NCBI GenBank assembly: GCA_903822425.1
Contig: CAIJOY010000044.1
Span: 1-64,000, forward strand
Direction of reading: 5' to 3'
Origin: an uncultured Actinomycetes bacterium
Lineage (GTDB): Bacteria > Actinomycetota > Actinomycetes > Nanopelagicales > Nanopelagicaceae
Length of the DNA stretch: 64,000 nt
In this document: one piece after another, positions 43,985 through 51,870 of the stretch
How the letters are laid out: each line of letters begins with the position of its first letter
How positions within the stretch are numbered: the first letter of the stretch is position 1
Notes under the pieces: model-generated
Told to the model about the DNA's origin: nothing
The model's input: the letters and a program-made list of their open reading frames with translations, nothing else
Database searches by the model: none
Made by a program: the position numbers and the translations under genes

Positions 43985-44422
43985 ATGAGCGAAATTTCCA
44001 GCGGCAGTATTTCAATCGAGGCATCCCCGGCCCACATACAGAGCATCCTGTTTGACATTGCCAGTTACCCAACGTGGTCAAGTGCCATCAAGAAGGTTGA
44101 AATTCTTAGCACCGATGGTGACGGACGTGTAACTTCGGCGAAACTTTCCATCGATGCCGGAGCGATGAAGGACAGAGTCATCTTAGATTATGACTGGAGT
44201 AACGCCCCTGGCCGCTTGGAGTTTTCACTTTCCGATGCGGATTTGTTAACTGAGATGGATGGTGCCTATGTCATTGCACCTGATGGTGATGACTCAACTG
44301 ATGTTACCTACGAATTAACAGTCGCCTTATCGATGCCAGTACCAGCGATAATGCGCAAAAAAACCGAACAAGCAACAATTGATTTAGCACTGAAACAATT
44401 GAAGGCTTTCGCGGAAAAGTAA
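43985..44422 (+). CDS. SRPBCC (polyketide cyclase/dehydrase, START-like) family protein
   Basis: The 145-residue protein has the START-like fold that binds hydrophobic ligands: SGSISIEASPAHIQSILFDIASYPTWSS at the start and VTYELTVALSMPVPAIMRKKTE near residue 107. No catalytic residues can be assigned. It lies between fadD and a ROK glucokinase, a conserved actinobacterial neighbourhood, and its stop codon directly abuts the glucokinase ATG. A lipid-binding or membrane-related role is plausible but unproven. Confidence 0.85.
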   Translation: MSEISSGSISIEASPAHIQSILFDIASYPTWSSAIKKVEILSTDGDGRVTSAKLSIDAGAMKDRVILDYDWSNAPGRLEFSLSDADLLTEMDGAYVIAPDGDDSTDVTYELTVALSMPVPAIMRKKTEQATIDLALKQLKAFAEK

Positions 44423-45367
44423 ATGTCTTTTTCCATTGGAGTAGATGTTGGCGGCACCAAAGTATTAGGTGGCGTTGTTGATGAATCTGGAAATATTCTC
44501 GCCCGAGCTCGGCGTGATACTCCTCGCGAAGGTGGCAAATTTCTGACTCAAGCGATTGCAGATGTGGCACGCGATCTCATGAGTCAATGGGATGTTTCCA
44601 CGGTAGGAATTTCAGCTGCGGGATTTGTCTCCTCTGATCGTAAAACAATGTTGGGAACACCAAACATCTCGGGTTGGAACGGCGTTGACCTAGATCATGA
44701 ATTAGGAGCATTGATTGGATTGCCGGTAGTGATCGAAAACGATGCTAATGCTGCTGCCTGGGGTGAAGCGCGCTATGGGGCTGGACGAAATGAAACGCAA
44801 TTAATGTTACTGACCATTGGTACCGGCTTAGGCGGCGGGATCGTTGTTGATGGGAAGCTTCACCGTGGCGGCTTTGGTGTGGCCGCAGAGTTTGGACATA
44901 TGAGGGTTGTTCCTGATGGTCATGTGTGTGGTTGTGGCGCACGAGGTTGTTTTGAGCAATATGCATCAGGAAGTGCACTCCTGCGCCACGCTCGAGAAGC
45001 TGCTGCGGCTGCACCAGAGGCAGCCGGGCATCTGCTTTCACTCGGTGATGGGAGCGTTGCCGGTATTACAGGTCAACACATTACTGATGCTGCGCGCGCT
45101 GGTGATGAAATCGCACTACAAGCATTTAGTACAACTGCTTATTGGTTAGGGGCGGGTATCGCTTCTCTGTCAGTGTTGCTAGATCCAACGTGCGTGGTGA
45201 TAGGTGGCGGTGTTATTGATGCAGGCGAAATTCTTTTAACGCCAACTCGTCACTCGATGGAGGAGCACATGGCATTTCGCGGCAAGCACCCATCACCAAA
45301 AATTGTGGCGGCGCAGCTAGGCAATGAATCAGGCTTGGTCGGTGTTGCCGACTTAGCTCGGAGGTAG
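44423..45367 (+). CDS. glkA: ROK family glucokinase
   Basis: Glucokinase phosphorylates glucose with ATP. The 314-residue protein has the phosphate-binding GVDVGGTKVLGGVVD at the start, the catalytic Asp in VVIENDANAAAWGE near residue 104, GTGLGGGIVVDGKLHRG near 134, and the ROK zinc-binding motif HVCGCGARGCFEQYASG near 168. No N-terminal DNA-binding domain is present, so it is a kinase and not a ROK repressor. It starts right at the stop of the SRPBCC gene. Confidence 0.92.
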   Translation: MSFSIGVDVGGTKVLGGVVDESGNILARARRDTPREGGKFLTQAIADVARDLMSQWDVSTVGISAAGFVSSDRKTMLGTPNISGWNGVDLDHELGALIGLPVVIENDANAAAWGEARYGAGRNETQLMLLTIGTGLGGGIVVDGKLHRGGFGVAAEFGHMRVVPDGHVCGCGARGCFEQYASGSALLRHAREAAAAAPEAAGHLLSLGDGSVAGITGQHITDAARAGDEIALQAFSTTAYWLGAGIASLSVLLDPTCVVIGGGVIDAGEILLTPTRHSMEEHMAFRGKHPSPKIVAAQLGNESGLVGVADLARR

Positions 45368-45374
45368 AAAAGAA

Positions 45375-46355
45375 TTAAAGAATCGCACCGTCATCATCGG
45401 TGGGGAAATCTCGTAAGCGGTAGAGAAATGCAGCTAAGCCGCCAAAGAAAGTAAGCACTCCAGGCCAAGGTTCAATTCCAAAAGGATTGAAATGCGTCGC
45501 TGCCGAAACGATGGCATAAATTGGACCGGCAACCATTGCAATAATCGCATTTCTCTTTGCGCCATCACTTATAGGCGCTAGTGCGGGATTAGGTCGCTCA
45601 AAGTGATCATCAGGATCCAGGCGGTCGAGTTCATCTAGGTAAGTACTCGGTGAGGACTGGTCAAGTGAAAGTCCAGCGACTATTGATTGAAATTCGGCAT
45701 CAATTAAATCGCTGTCATCCTCATTTTCAATCTCACTGAGCCAGACCCCACTAGAGATCTCGTTAATGAATGCCATCGATTCCTCAAGCAGTAAAGGTGC
45801 ATCATGTTCATCTTGTTGTGTGTGAAACGAACTTTCTAAGATTATTTCACGGATGAAGGCTGAAGAGACTTCATCGGCTATATATGTTGAATCATCTTGG
45901 TACTGAATTCCAACTTGCTCGGCATATAGCAACAGCATCGGCTGCTCAATCAGGTAGAGATCTTTTTCGATATCCGCCCAACGCTTAGACAAGCGCAAAT
46001 TCGGCGGCAACATTGGTTCGACAAGAATGAGACCTTCAATTTCTTGTCCGAAACTTTCTGCTAAGCGCAGCGCTAATGATGCACCGATTGCGTATCCAAA
46101 AATAAAAACTTTAGAGCACCGAGATTTCAGAAGATGTAATTCATCCACACAAATATCGAAAGTTTCTTCCCATTGCGACTTTCCGATCTTGCGCCAATCA
46201 TCGGCAAGGGATGTATTCGAGGGAGAAATCACTGTTTGCCCCGCCGCATGAAGAGCATGAGCCCAGCTCTGCGATTGTGGGAATTGATTGAGAAGCAGGA
46301 CCCCGACGTCCCCTCCAAATAACTCAATACGATCTGGAATTGGGATCTGCGTCAC
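45375..46355 (-). CDS. Alpha/beta-hydrolase-like protein without catalytic serine, with C-terminal membrane segments
   Basis: The 326-residue protein begins like a small alpha/beta hydrolase (GVLLLNQFPQSQSWAHALHAAGQTVISP). The nucleophile elbow is FGYAIGASLALRLAE near residue 107: the expected Ser of G-x-S-x-G is Ala. A His in SSFHTQQDEHDAPLLL remains near 190. An acidic linker (about 215-260) leads to two hydrophobic segments at the C-terminus, an unusual fusion. It probably binds rather than cleaves a ligand. The GTG start directly follows AGGAGG with no spacer; an ATC nine bases after AGGAGG is an odd alternative. Confidence 0.68.
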   Translation of the reverse strand: MTQIPIPDRIELFGGDVGVLLLNQFPQSQSWAHALHAAGQTVISPSNTSLADDWRKIGKSQWEETFDICVDELHLLKSRCSKVFIFGYAIGASLALRLAESFGQEIEGLILVEPMLPPNLRLSKRWADIEKDLYLIEQPMLLLYAEQVGIQYQDDSTYIADEVSSAFIREIILESSFHTQQDEHDAPLLLEESMAFINEISSGVWLSEIENEDDSDLIDAEFQSIVAGLSLDQSSPSTYLDELDRLDPDDHFERPNPALAPISDGAKRNAIIAMVAGPIYAIVSAATHFNPFGIEPWPGVLTFFGGLAAFLYRLRDFPTDDDGAIL

Positions 46356-46450
46356 CCTCCTATACTGGCGTAAATGTAGAGTGTCATAAAGTCGGTGAAG
46401 GCACTAAATTGGGGCACTCGCGAATGTAAGGGTTGTCGGAAGGGGAGTCA

Positions 46451-47134
46451 ATGGAGAACGTGCCATACGGCTTGCTTCGCGCTTTCCTCACGCCGTTTTT
46501 GATGCTTTTGTTTCGCCCAAAAGTAAAAGGTTTGCGCAATGTTCCCATCAATGGTCCAGTGATCATCGCCTCCAACCATCTTTCCTTTAGCGATTCTATT
46601 TTTATGCCCTTAGTAGTTCCTAGAAAAGTTACTTTCCTGGCTAAGAGTGAATATTTCACTTCACCTGGACCCAAGGGTCTGCTCAAGAAACTCACTTTTA
46701 TTGCCCTCGGGCAAGTTCCGGTAGATCGTTCCGGTGGACGTCGAAGCGAAGCTGCTTTGATAACCGGTCTGAGCGTTCTCGCTGAAGGAAATTGTTTAGG
46801 AATCTACCCCGAAGGAACTCGCTCGCCCGATGGACGTCTGTATAAGGGGCGCACCGGAATTGCTCGATTAGCAATCGAATCTGGTGCACCAATTATCCCT
46901 GTAGCAATGTTTAATACCGAGAAAATTCAACCCACTGGGAAACTACTTCCAAAAATTATGCGTGTGAAAATGGTTTTTGGGGAGCCAATCTACATAAAAG
47001 GCGATCCCACCGATTTACAGGTATTGCGCAATGAAACTGACTCTTTGATGCGCATACTTCAAGGGTTATCTGGCCAAGAGTACGTCGATATTTATGCTAC
47101 AAAAGCTAAAGCTGACAAAAAAGAGGAAGACTAA
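46451..47134 (+). CDS. plsC: 1-acyl-sn-glycerol-3-phosphate acyltransferase (PlsC) family protein
   Basis: The 227-residue acyltransferase places an acyl chain on lysophosphatidic acid or a related acceptor. The HX4D motif is SNHLSFSDSIF near residue 44; the acceptor-binding motif is YPEGTRSPDG near 117; IPVAMFNTEK follows. The ATG at 46451 has GGGGAG four bases upstream and is preferred over a TTG at 46433. In actinobacteria this gene often lies near glucokinase and fadD, as here. It overlaps the convergent nuclease gene by four bases. Confidence 0.88.
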   Translation: MENVPYGLLRAFLTPFLMLLFRPKVKGLRNVPINGPVIIASNHLSFSDSIFMPLVVPRKVTFLAKSEYFTSPGPKGLLKKLTFIALGQVPVDRSGGRRSEAALITGLSVLAEGNCLGIYPEGTRSPDGRLYKGRTGIARLAIESGAPIIPVAMFNTEKIQPTGKLLPKIMRVKMVFGEPIYIKGDPTDLQVLRNETDSLMRILQGLSGQEYVDIYATKAKADKKEED

Positions 47135-47811
47135 CTTTCAAGAGCTAAGCGCTGAGTTAAGTAGGTGCATGTTGAACATTCCAGGCCGGACTCAGGAAAT
47201 TCACCCTCTAGGACGCTAATGAGGTCTCGCATAACATTCTCGAATTGCACTCTATCGCGCTCTACGGGCAGATAATGCTGAGTTACCCCGAAACCAAATT
47301 GACCATCAACATTCTGCGCAACGCCATTGAGTCTCCAGACCAGTAAACCCATCGATGCGACGGTGAATGCCTTTCCGGTCAACGGATTTTCAAGAGCAAA
47401 CGCGTATGCCTCTAACTGAGGGGAGTAGAAAGCGCCATTGTCGCGATCAGAATCGGAAACTTTACAATCAATCAGACCCACAGTGCCATCGTCATTATGC
47501 GCCAGCAGATCGTAGATTCCATTGATTCGCCAGCGAGTTTTTATTCCATCAACTTCGATGTAGGTGCTTTTGACCCATTGACCCCATTGCTTCACAACTC
47601 CGGGGCGCAATGATGGGTCGATTTCCGGCATTGATCTGCGCCGGAAGTGTTCCTCTTGCGCCTGTGATAGTGGTTTTACGAGTGGAAATTGTCCTGGCAT
47701 GATCACTTTGTACCAGTACTTAATCCATAGGCATCGTTTGCATGTTGACAGGCCAAAAGTAAGGTCTGACGGTGCAATAAATTCACGAGCAGGTAAGGCG
47801 GGTCTTTTCAT
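47131..47811 (-). CDS. PD-(D/E)XK nuclease superfamily protein with paired cysteines
   Basis: The 226-residue protein has the nuclease core INGIYDLLAHNDDGTVGLID followed by CKVSD, giving Asp, Asp and Lys near residues 113-130. It starts with IAPSDLTFGLSTCKRCLWIKYW, similar to the N-terminal motif of Cas4/AddB/RecB-like nucleases. Two cysteines there and two near the end (LECSTC) could hold an iron-sulfur cluster as in Cas4 and AddB. No CRISPR or helicase gene is nearby. The ATG at 47811 is preferred; TAATAC lies seven bases upstream. Confidence 0.72.
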   Translation of the reverse strand: MKRPALPAREFIAPSDLTFGLSTCKRCLWIKYWYKVIMPGQFPLVKPLSQAQEEHFRRRSMPEIDPSLRPGVVKQWGQWVKSTYIEVDGIKTRWRINGIYDLLAHNDDGTVGLIDCKVSDSDRDNGAFYSPQLEAYAFALENPLTGKAFTVASMGLLVWRLNGVAQNVDGQFGFGVTQHYLPVERDRVQFENVMRDLISVLEGEFPESGLECSTCTYLTQRLALES

Positions 47812-47821
47812 GTTCCCAGTA

Positions 47822-48469
47822 TTACCCAACCAACTGACGAAATGCTGTGAGTAGAACAAAGAAACCAAGGCCCACCATGACTGCGCCTCCGATGGTACGT
47901 AATGTCACAAGACGAGAGGCATCAGTGGCCAGCCATTCGCGCGCAGTGCCAGCAACCAACCCCCATGTTCCATCAGAAAACCAACACATCAAGGCAAATA
48001 GCGCACCGAGAAAAAGAAGTTGTAGCGTGGCACTTCCTCGATCCCGATCAATAAATTGCGGCAAAATGGCGGCATAAAATACGAGCGTCTTAGGATTAAG
48101 GACGGCTACCCAGAAACCATCGCGCATAGATTCGAATGCTGACGGTTGGGCAGTATTTCTTGCAGTCATATTGGCAGCATGTTCGTGGCGATGCCTGAGC
48201 GCTTGAATTCCTAAGTAAACCAAATAAACGCCACCACCCCATTGAACAGCCGCAAATGCTAGATCCGATCTTTGCAAAATCGGCCCTAATCCAATGGCGA
48301 TTAATGCCGATAAGAGGAAGGAACCAGCGGCATTACCGGTAACGGTGAAGAATGCAGTTTTTCTACCCCAAGAAACTGCTCGAGCAATGATAAAAAGCAC
48401 GCTAGGTCCTGGTGCCAAAATAATAATGATGGATGTCGCAAGGTATTCGCCCAGTCGACTCGGAATCAT
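47822..48469 (-). CDS. LysE family translocator
   Basis: A 215-residue membrane protein with about six spans. IIILAPGPSVLFIIARAVSWGRK near residue 14 carries the conserved PGP of the LysE/RhtB exporters; VQWGGGVYLVYLGIQALRHR near 74 and VAVLNPKTLVFYAAILPQF near 122 are further family marks. Such proteins export amino acids or homoserine lactones. Substrate unknown. The start is a leaderless candidate, with TACGAT seven bases upstream. Confidence 0.9.
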   Translation of the reverse strand: MIPSRLGEYLATSIIIILAPGPSVLFIIARAVSWGRKTAFFTVTGNAAGSFLLSALIAIGLGPILQRSDLAFAAVQWGGGVYLVYLGIQALRHRHEHAANMTARNTAQPSAFESMRDGFWVAVLNPKTLVFYAAILPQFIDRDRGSATLQLLFLGALFALMCWFSDGTWGLVAGTAREWLATDASRLVTLRTIGGAVMVGLGFFVLLTAFRQLVG

Positions 48470-48476
48470 GTGAGTG

Positions 48477-48482
48477 ATCGTA
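48477..48482 (-). promoter_or_regulatory. Predicted -10 element of the LysE-family gene, leaderless
   Basis: TACGAT on the minus strand ends seven bases before the ATG, just after the terminator hairpin of the upstream permease. Inference. Confidence 0.45.
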
Positions 48483-48491
48483 CAAGAAATG

Positions 48492-48530
48492 CTTAAGGGG
48501 CGGGAGAGTTTCCTCTGCCCGCCCCTTAAG
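48492..48530 (-). terminator. Strong hairpin after the NCS2 permease gene
   Basis: CTTAAGGGGCGGG and CCCGCCCCTTAAG form a perfect 13-bp G+C-rich stem with a 13-base loop, 15 bases after the permease stop. The trailing sequence on the minus strand (CATTTCTTG) is only moderately T-rich, yet the hairpin is long enough to act as terminator. Confidence 0.78.
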
Positions 48531-48544
48531 GAGTACCTTTTTAG

Positions 48545-49804
48545 TTAGGAGTTACCACGTGCTTGTGAGATTGAGTTAAGCACTTGATATCCCACTACTG
48601 CAACCAACGTTGCATTGATGATTCCACCGAAGGAGTAGTTTCCGCTCGTCCATGACATATTTGAGATGCCAATAATGAGCGCAGAAGCTGCGATCACCAA
48701 GTTTGTGGAGTTTGCGAAGTTCACTTTTCCTTCAATCCAGATGCGTGCACCTAGAACACCAATCATTCCAAACAGTGCCACGCCAACTCCGCCCAAAACT
48801 CCAACCGGAGTTGAACTCAGGACAGCTCCAAATTTTGGCGATAGAGATAGCAGGATTGCACCTACGCCAGCGATCCAATAAGCCGCTGTTGAATAGACGC
48901 GAGTAGCAGCCATGACACCGATATTTTCTGCATACGTTGTTGTGCCAGATCCTCCGCCTGCACCCGCAAGTGTTGTAGCAACGCCATCTGCGAAAAGGGC
49001 TTTGCCCATTTGATCATCTAAGTTTTTACCTGTCATTGCAGATACCGCTTTAACGTGTCCAACGTTTTCTGCAATGAGAACGAGAACTACAGGTAGAAAG
49101 AGCAAAACGGCACTCATATTAAACTTAGGGCTAGTAAATGCTGGCATCGCAAACATTTTCGCTGCCGAAATGGCATCTGTTTTTACATCTCCCATGAGGT
49201 AGGCAGCGAGGTATCCGACGACCAAACCTAGAAAGATGCTGATGCGTCCCATAAAGCCTCTAGAGAATGCACCGATCAAGCCGATTGCAGCCAGAGTGAT
49301 GATTCCAACGGTTGGTCCCTGAACAAAGTTATCTCGTGCAGCTCCAGCCAAGTTTAAACCAATGACCATAACGATTGTTCCAGTGACCAATGGTGGCAAA
49401 AGCCAGTTAATCCAGCCAACGCCCGCGGCCTGAACGATCAAACCGATGACGGCCAAGATGACACCAGTAGCGAGGACTCCTCCAAGTGCGTATGCCATTC
49501 CTCCGCCAGCTTTTGCAGCAGCGATAGGAGCTATGAATGCAAATGATGAACCAAGGTAGCTTGGAACTTTGTTGTTGGTGATAGTAAGGAACAAGAGAGT
49601 TCCGATACCGGAAAAGAACAGTGTTGTTGTTGGTGGTAGACCCGTAAGGATGGGCACAAGAAAAGTGGCACCAAACATTGCTGCAATGTGCTGGACACCG
49701 ACACCGATGGTGCGGGGCCAGCTAAGACGCTCATCAGTTGACACAACCTCGCCTGCACCAATGGTTTTGCCAGTGCCATGAAGTTTCCATGAGAGTAATG
49801 ACAT
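48545..49804 (-). CDS. NCS2 family uracil/xanthine permease
   Basis: A 419-residue protein with about 14 predicted membrane segments, of the UraA/SLC23 nucleobase-cation symporter family. The start ERLSWPRTIGVGVQHIAAMFGATFLVPIL is typical, and the family signature is seen in TYAENIGVMAATRVYS near residue 290. Uracil is the most likely substrate from the overall UraA-like sequence, but xanthine or other bases are possible. AGGAAGGA precedes the ATG. The 209-base region upstream holds a leader without recognised riboswitch and the terminator of the gene before it. Confidence 0.92.
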   Translation of the reverse strand: MSLLSWKLHGTGKTIGAGEVVSTDERLSWPRTIGVGVQHIAAMFGATFLVPILTGLPPTTTLFFSGIGTLLFLTITNNKVPSYLGSSFAFIAPIAAAKAGGGMAYALGGVLATGVILAVIGLIVQAAGVGWINWLLPPLVTGTIVMVIGLNLAGAARDNFVQGPTVGIITLAAIGLIGAFSRGFMGRISIFLGLVVGYLAAYLMGDVKTDAISAAKMFAMPAFTSPKFNMSAVLLFLPVVLVLIAENVGHVKAVSAMTGKNLDDQMGKALFADGVATTLAGAGGGSGTTTYAENIGVMAATRVYSTAAYWIAGVGAILLSLSPKFGAVLSSTPVGVLGGVGVALFGMIGVLGARIWIEGKVNFANSTNLVIAASALIIGISNMSWTSGNYSFGGIINATLVAVVGYQVLNSISQARGNS

Positions 49805-49949
49805 TGATCATTCCTTCCTCAGCGCCGCTAGGCCAGGATGGCAGCAGCTATGAATGTGCGGGGAGTGGTAAAAGGGTAGAACTTGTAGATTTCGCCCTTG
49901 CGCTTACTTTCTAGTACGCCACGCCGAGGAGTTCTCTGTATATGCGGCA

Positions 49950-49988
49950 AAGAAAACGCCCCCCGAATAAATCAAGGAGCGTTTTCTT
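49950..49988 (-). terminator. Rho-independent terminator after the small membrane protein gene
   Basis: AAGAAAACGC and GCGTTTTCTT form a perfect 10-bp stem. Read on the minus strand the right arm ends in a T-rich run (GCGTTTTCTTTG), about 25 bases after the stop at 50014. The A-rich left arm could let it work in both directions. Confidence 0.82.
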
Positions 49989-50013
49989 CTTCACCCTCAC
50001 GGAGAGTAGAGGG

Positions 50014-50595
50014 CTAAATCGTCGCCTCTTGCGAAGTACGACGAAGATTCATCCATCCTGCCAAGGAAAGAAGCAGGAACACAAAGCCGGCAATCAGAGC
50101 TACTCCGGCAGATATGCGTGCAACTTGGCCTAACTCCCAGAATGCATATGCAGTCAACAGTGTTCCACGAAGCATCGTGCCCTTAAAGACTGTATCCAAC
50201 GTTGCTGCTGCTTTTGCGGCGTCGGCTTGCAGAGTTGGATCAGCAGGATTTGCAGCGAGAGCGCCAGCGGCAGTGCGGTTAGTTCCTGATGCTGCTGCAT
50301 ATGTTGGCATGGCAGATAAATGGAAACCTAGATAATGGTCGGCATACATCTGTGCTTGTTTACCAGTTGACATTACTTTTCCGCCATTGTCTTTAAAGAA
50401 TGCGGTGGTGGCAGCATCTTCAGCGGTATTACTTGTTTCGGCGGGAAGAGTGATTTGTTGAGCAGCGAGCTGATTCGATACTGCGCTGTCGGCAAAACTA
50501 TATCCCCAGTTAAGCAAACCAGCTGCAATAAGTAGAAATAATCCGAGTCCTGCTCCGACTAAGCTGACAAGTCCGTCAAACGTACGACGTTTCAT
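50014..50595 (-). CDS. Membrane protein of unknown function with two membrane spans
   Basis: Not recognised. The 193-residue protein has one membrane span near residues 10-30 (GLGLFLLIAAGLLNWGYSF), an Ala/Thr-rich region of about 115 residues that would face outside, and a second span near 158-178 (ISAGVALIAGFVFLLLSLAGW). The region between has no cysteine pair or known motif. The ATG at 50595 has AAAGGAGA seven bases upstream, a strong Shine-Dalgarno for this window, and TACTCT further upstream may be its -10. It is a single-gene unit with its own terminator, suggesting high expression. Confidence 0.75.
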   Translation of the reverse strand: MKRRTFDGLVSLVGAGLGLFLLIAAGLLNWGYSFADSAVSNQLAAQQITLPAETSNTAEDAATTAFFKDNGGKVMSTGKQAQMYADHYLGFHLSAMPTYAAASGTNRTAAGALAANPADPTLQADAAKAAATLDTVFKGTMLRGTLLTAYAFWELGQVARISAGVALIAGFVFLLLSLAGWMNLRRTSQEATI

Positions 50596-50727
50596 TTTCG
50601 TTTCTCCTTTAATGATTCTCACTACGAGAACATTGCAAGAGTATGCGCAAACAATTGAACTATCTCGAATTTCGGGAGTGGTAACCCCCCGCTTAATGTG
50701 ATTTAGATTAAAATGTAGTGCAGTTCA

Positions 50728-51045
50728 CTACACGTGACGCCCACACAATGACTGACCGTCTGGGCCAAGTTCAAAATGTGAGCAAGCAACCGCGAGGCGA
50801 TCAAATGCCTTATCTCCAAAATGTGTGCGGTAGGCCAAGGCGAGTAGTACGCGCAGATTAGTCTCGGCATCGGCCTTGATACCAAAAGCTTTCGCCGTGC
50901 GGCTGACGGTGTTCTCGACAACTTTTTCTGTGTGGGCCGTTTCACGCGCAATTGAGCCATTGGATTTTCCTTCGCACAGAAGGTCCATAACTAAACGTTC
51001 AAAGGGTGTTAATTCTCGTGCTGCAATCGTGATATCTATAGCCAT
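50728..51045 (-). CDS. Stand-alone LuxR-type helix-turn-helix protein
   Basis: The 105-residue protein carries a LuxR/GerE helix-turn-helix at residues 10-75 (LTPFERLVMDLLCEGKSNGS, then ENTVSRTAKAFGIKAD). It has no receiver or ligand domain. About 35 further residues at the C-terminus include two cysteines (ACSHFELG, LCGRHV). A likely -10 (TAGAAT) lies about 42 bases upstream. Targets are unknown; the divergent neighbour encodes an enoyl-CoA hydratase. Confidence 0.8.
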   Translation of the reverse strand: MAIDITIAARELTPFERLVMDLLCEGKSNGSIARETAHTEKVVENTVSRTAKAFGIKADAETNLRVLLALAYRTHFGDKAFDRLAVACSHFELGPDGQSLCGRHV

Positions 51046-51111
51046 ATTGGTTTTTCCGGCCTCTCCGCCTAGTAGACCATCATTCTACATTCCAGAAGCG
51101 TTGAACAGCCG

Positions 51112-51117
51112 TAAGAT
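51112..51117 (+). promoter_or_regulatory. Predicted -10 element of the enoyl-CoA hydratase operon, leaderless
   Basis: TAAGAT ends six bases before the ATG at 51124. Inference. Confidence 0.5.
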
Positions 51118-51123
51118 TGCCAA

Positions 51124-51870
51124 ATGGATGAAATATTGGCAACCCGTGATGGAGCAATCCTGAGTATTACCTTAAACCGCCCTCAAAAGATGAACGCTAT
51201 CAACCGTTCTATGTATGGTGAGCTTGTTCGCATCTTTCGTGAAGCAGCAGGAGATTTTGGAGTTCGCGTATTAGTCATGAGAGCCGAAGGCACTAATTTT
51301 ACTGCTGGCAATGATATTCATGATTTTATAGATGCTCCGCCAACTGGACCAGAATCCGAGGGTTTTCAGTTCTTACAGGAGCTACATAATTTCCCTAAAC
51401 CTTTGATCGCTGTTGTGCAGGGAAATGCTGTTGGCATTGGAACGACAATGTTGCTGCATTGTGACGTAGTTTTTGCAACTCCCACCGCAAAGTTTTCGAT
51501 GCCCTTTGTTTCTCTTGGTCTAGTGCCAGAAGCAGGGTCGAGCTACCTCTTCCCGCAGTTGGTTGGCTATCAACGTGCCGCAAGAATATTTCTCACCGGT
51601 GAAAGTTTTGATTCTTCGCAAGCTCGGGAAATGGGCTTGGTAACCATTGTTGCCGATGATGCACAAGCGCAAGGTGAGACCATGGCAAAAAAGATTGCAG
51701 CTCAGCCACCAACTGCCATCATCAATACTAAAGCGCTGCTTAAGAGCAGATCACATGATGCTATTTCCGCAGTGATGCAAGTCGAAGGCGAACTTTTCCG
51801 TCTAGCTCTGCAATCCGATGAAGCCATGGAAGCATTTATGAAATTCACGGCATCTAAGGAGAAATCATGA
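51124..51870 (+). CDS. Enoyl-CoA hydratase/isomerase family protein
   Basis: The 248-residue crotonase-fold protein has the CoA-binding and oxyanion-hole segments EGTNFTAGNDIHDFID near residue 60 and VQGNAVGIGTTMLLHCDVVFA near 99, and VSLGLVPEAGSSYLFPQ near 129 with the catalytic Glu region. It is likely a 2-enoyl-CoA hydratase or isomerase acting with the next gene, an SDR, which it overlaps by four bases. The aldehyde dehydrogenase and FAH genes follow on the same strand, forming a four-gene run. Confidence 0.88.
   Translation: MDEILATRDGAILSITLNRPQKMNAINRSMYGELVRIFREAAGDFGVRVLVMRAEGTNFTAGNDIHDFIDAPPTGPESEGFQFLQELHNFPKPLIAVVQGNAVGIGTTMLLHCDVVFATPTAKFSMPFVSLGLVPEAGSSYLFPQLVGYQRAARIFLTGESFDSSQAREMGLVTIVADDAQAQGETMAKKIAAQPPTAIINTKALLKSRSHDAISAVMQVEGELFRLALQSDEAMEAFMKFTASKEKS

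Noticed and set aside
44423..45367. ROK protein as a transcriptional repressor
   Set aside because: It lacks an N-terminal helix-turn-helix and has the full kinase and zinc motifs.
49805..49949. Purine or PyrR-type riboswitch in the NCS2 permease leader
   Set aside because: No purine-aptamer core sequence or PyrR-site consensus could be matched; only a leader with Shine-Dalgarno is supported.
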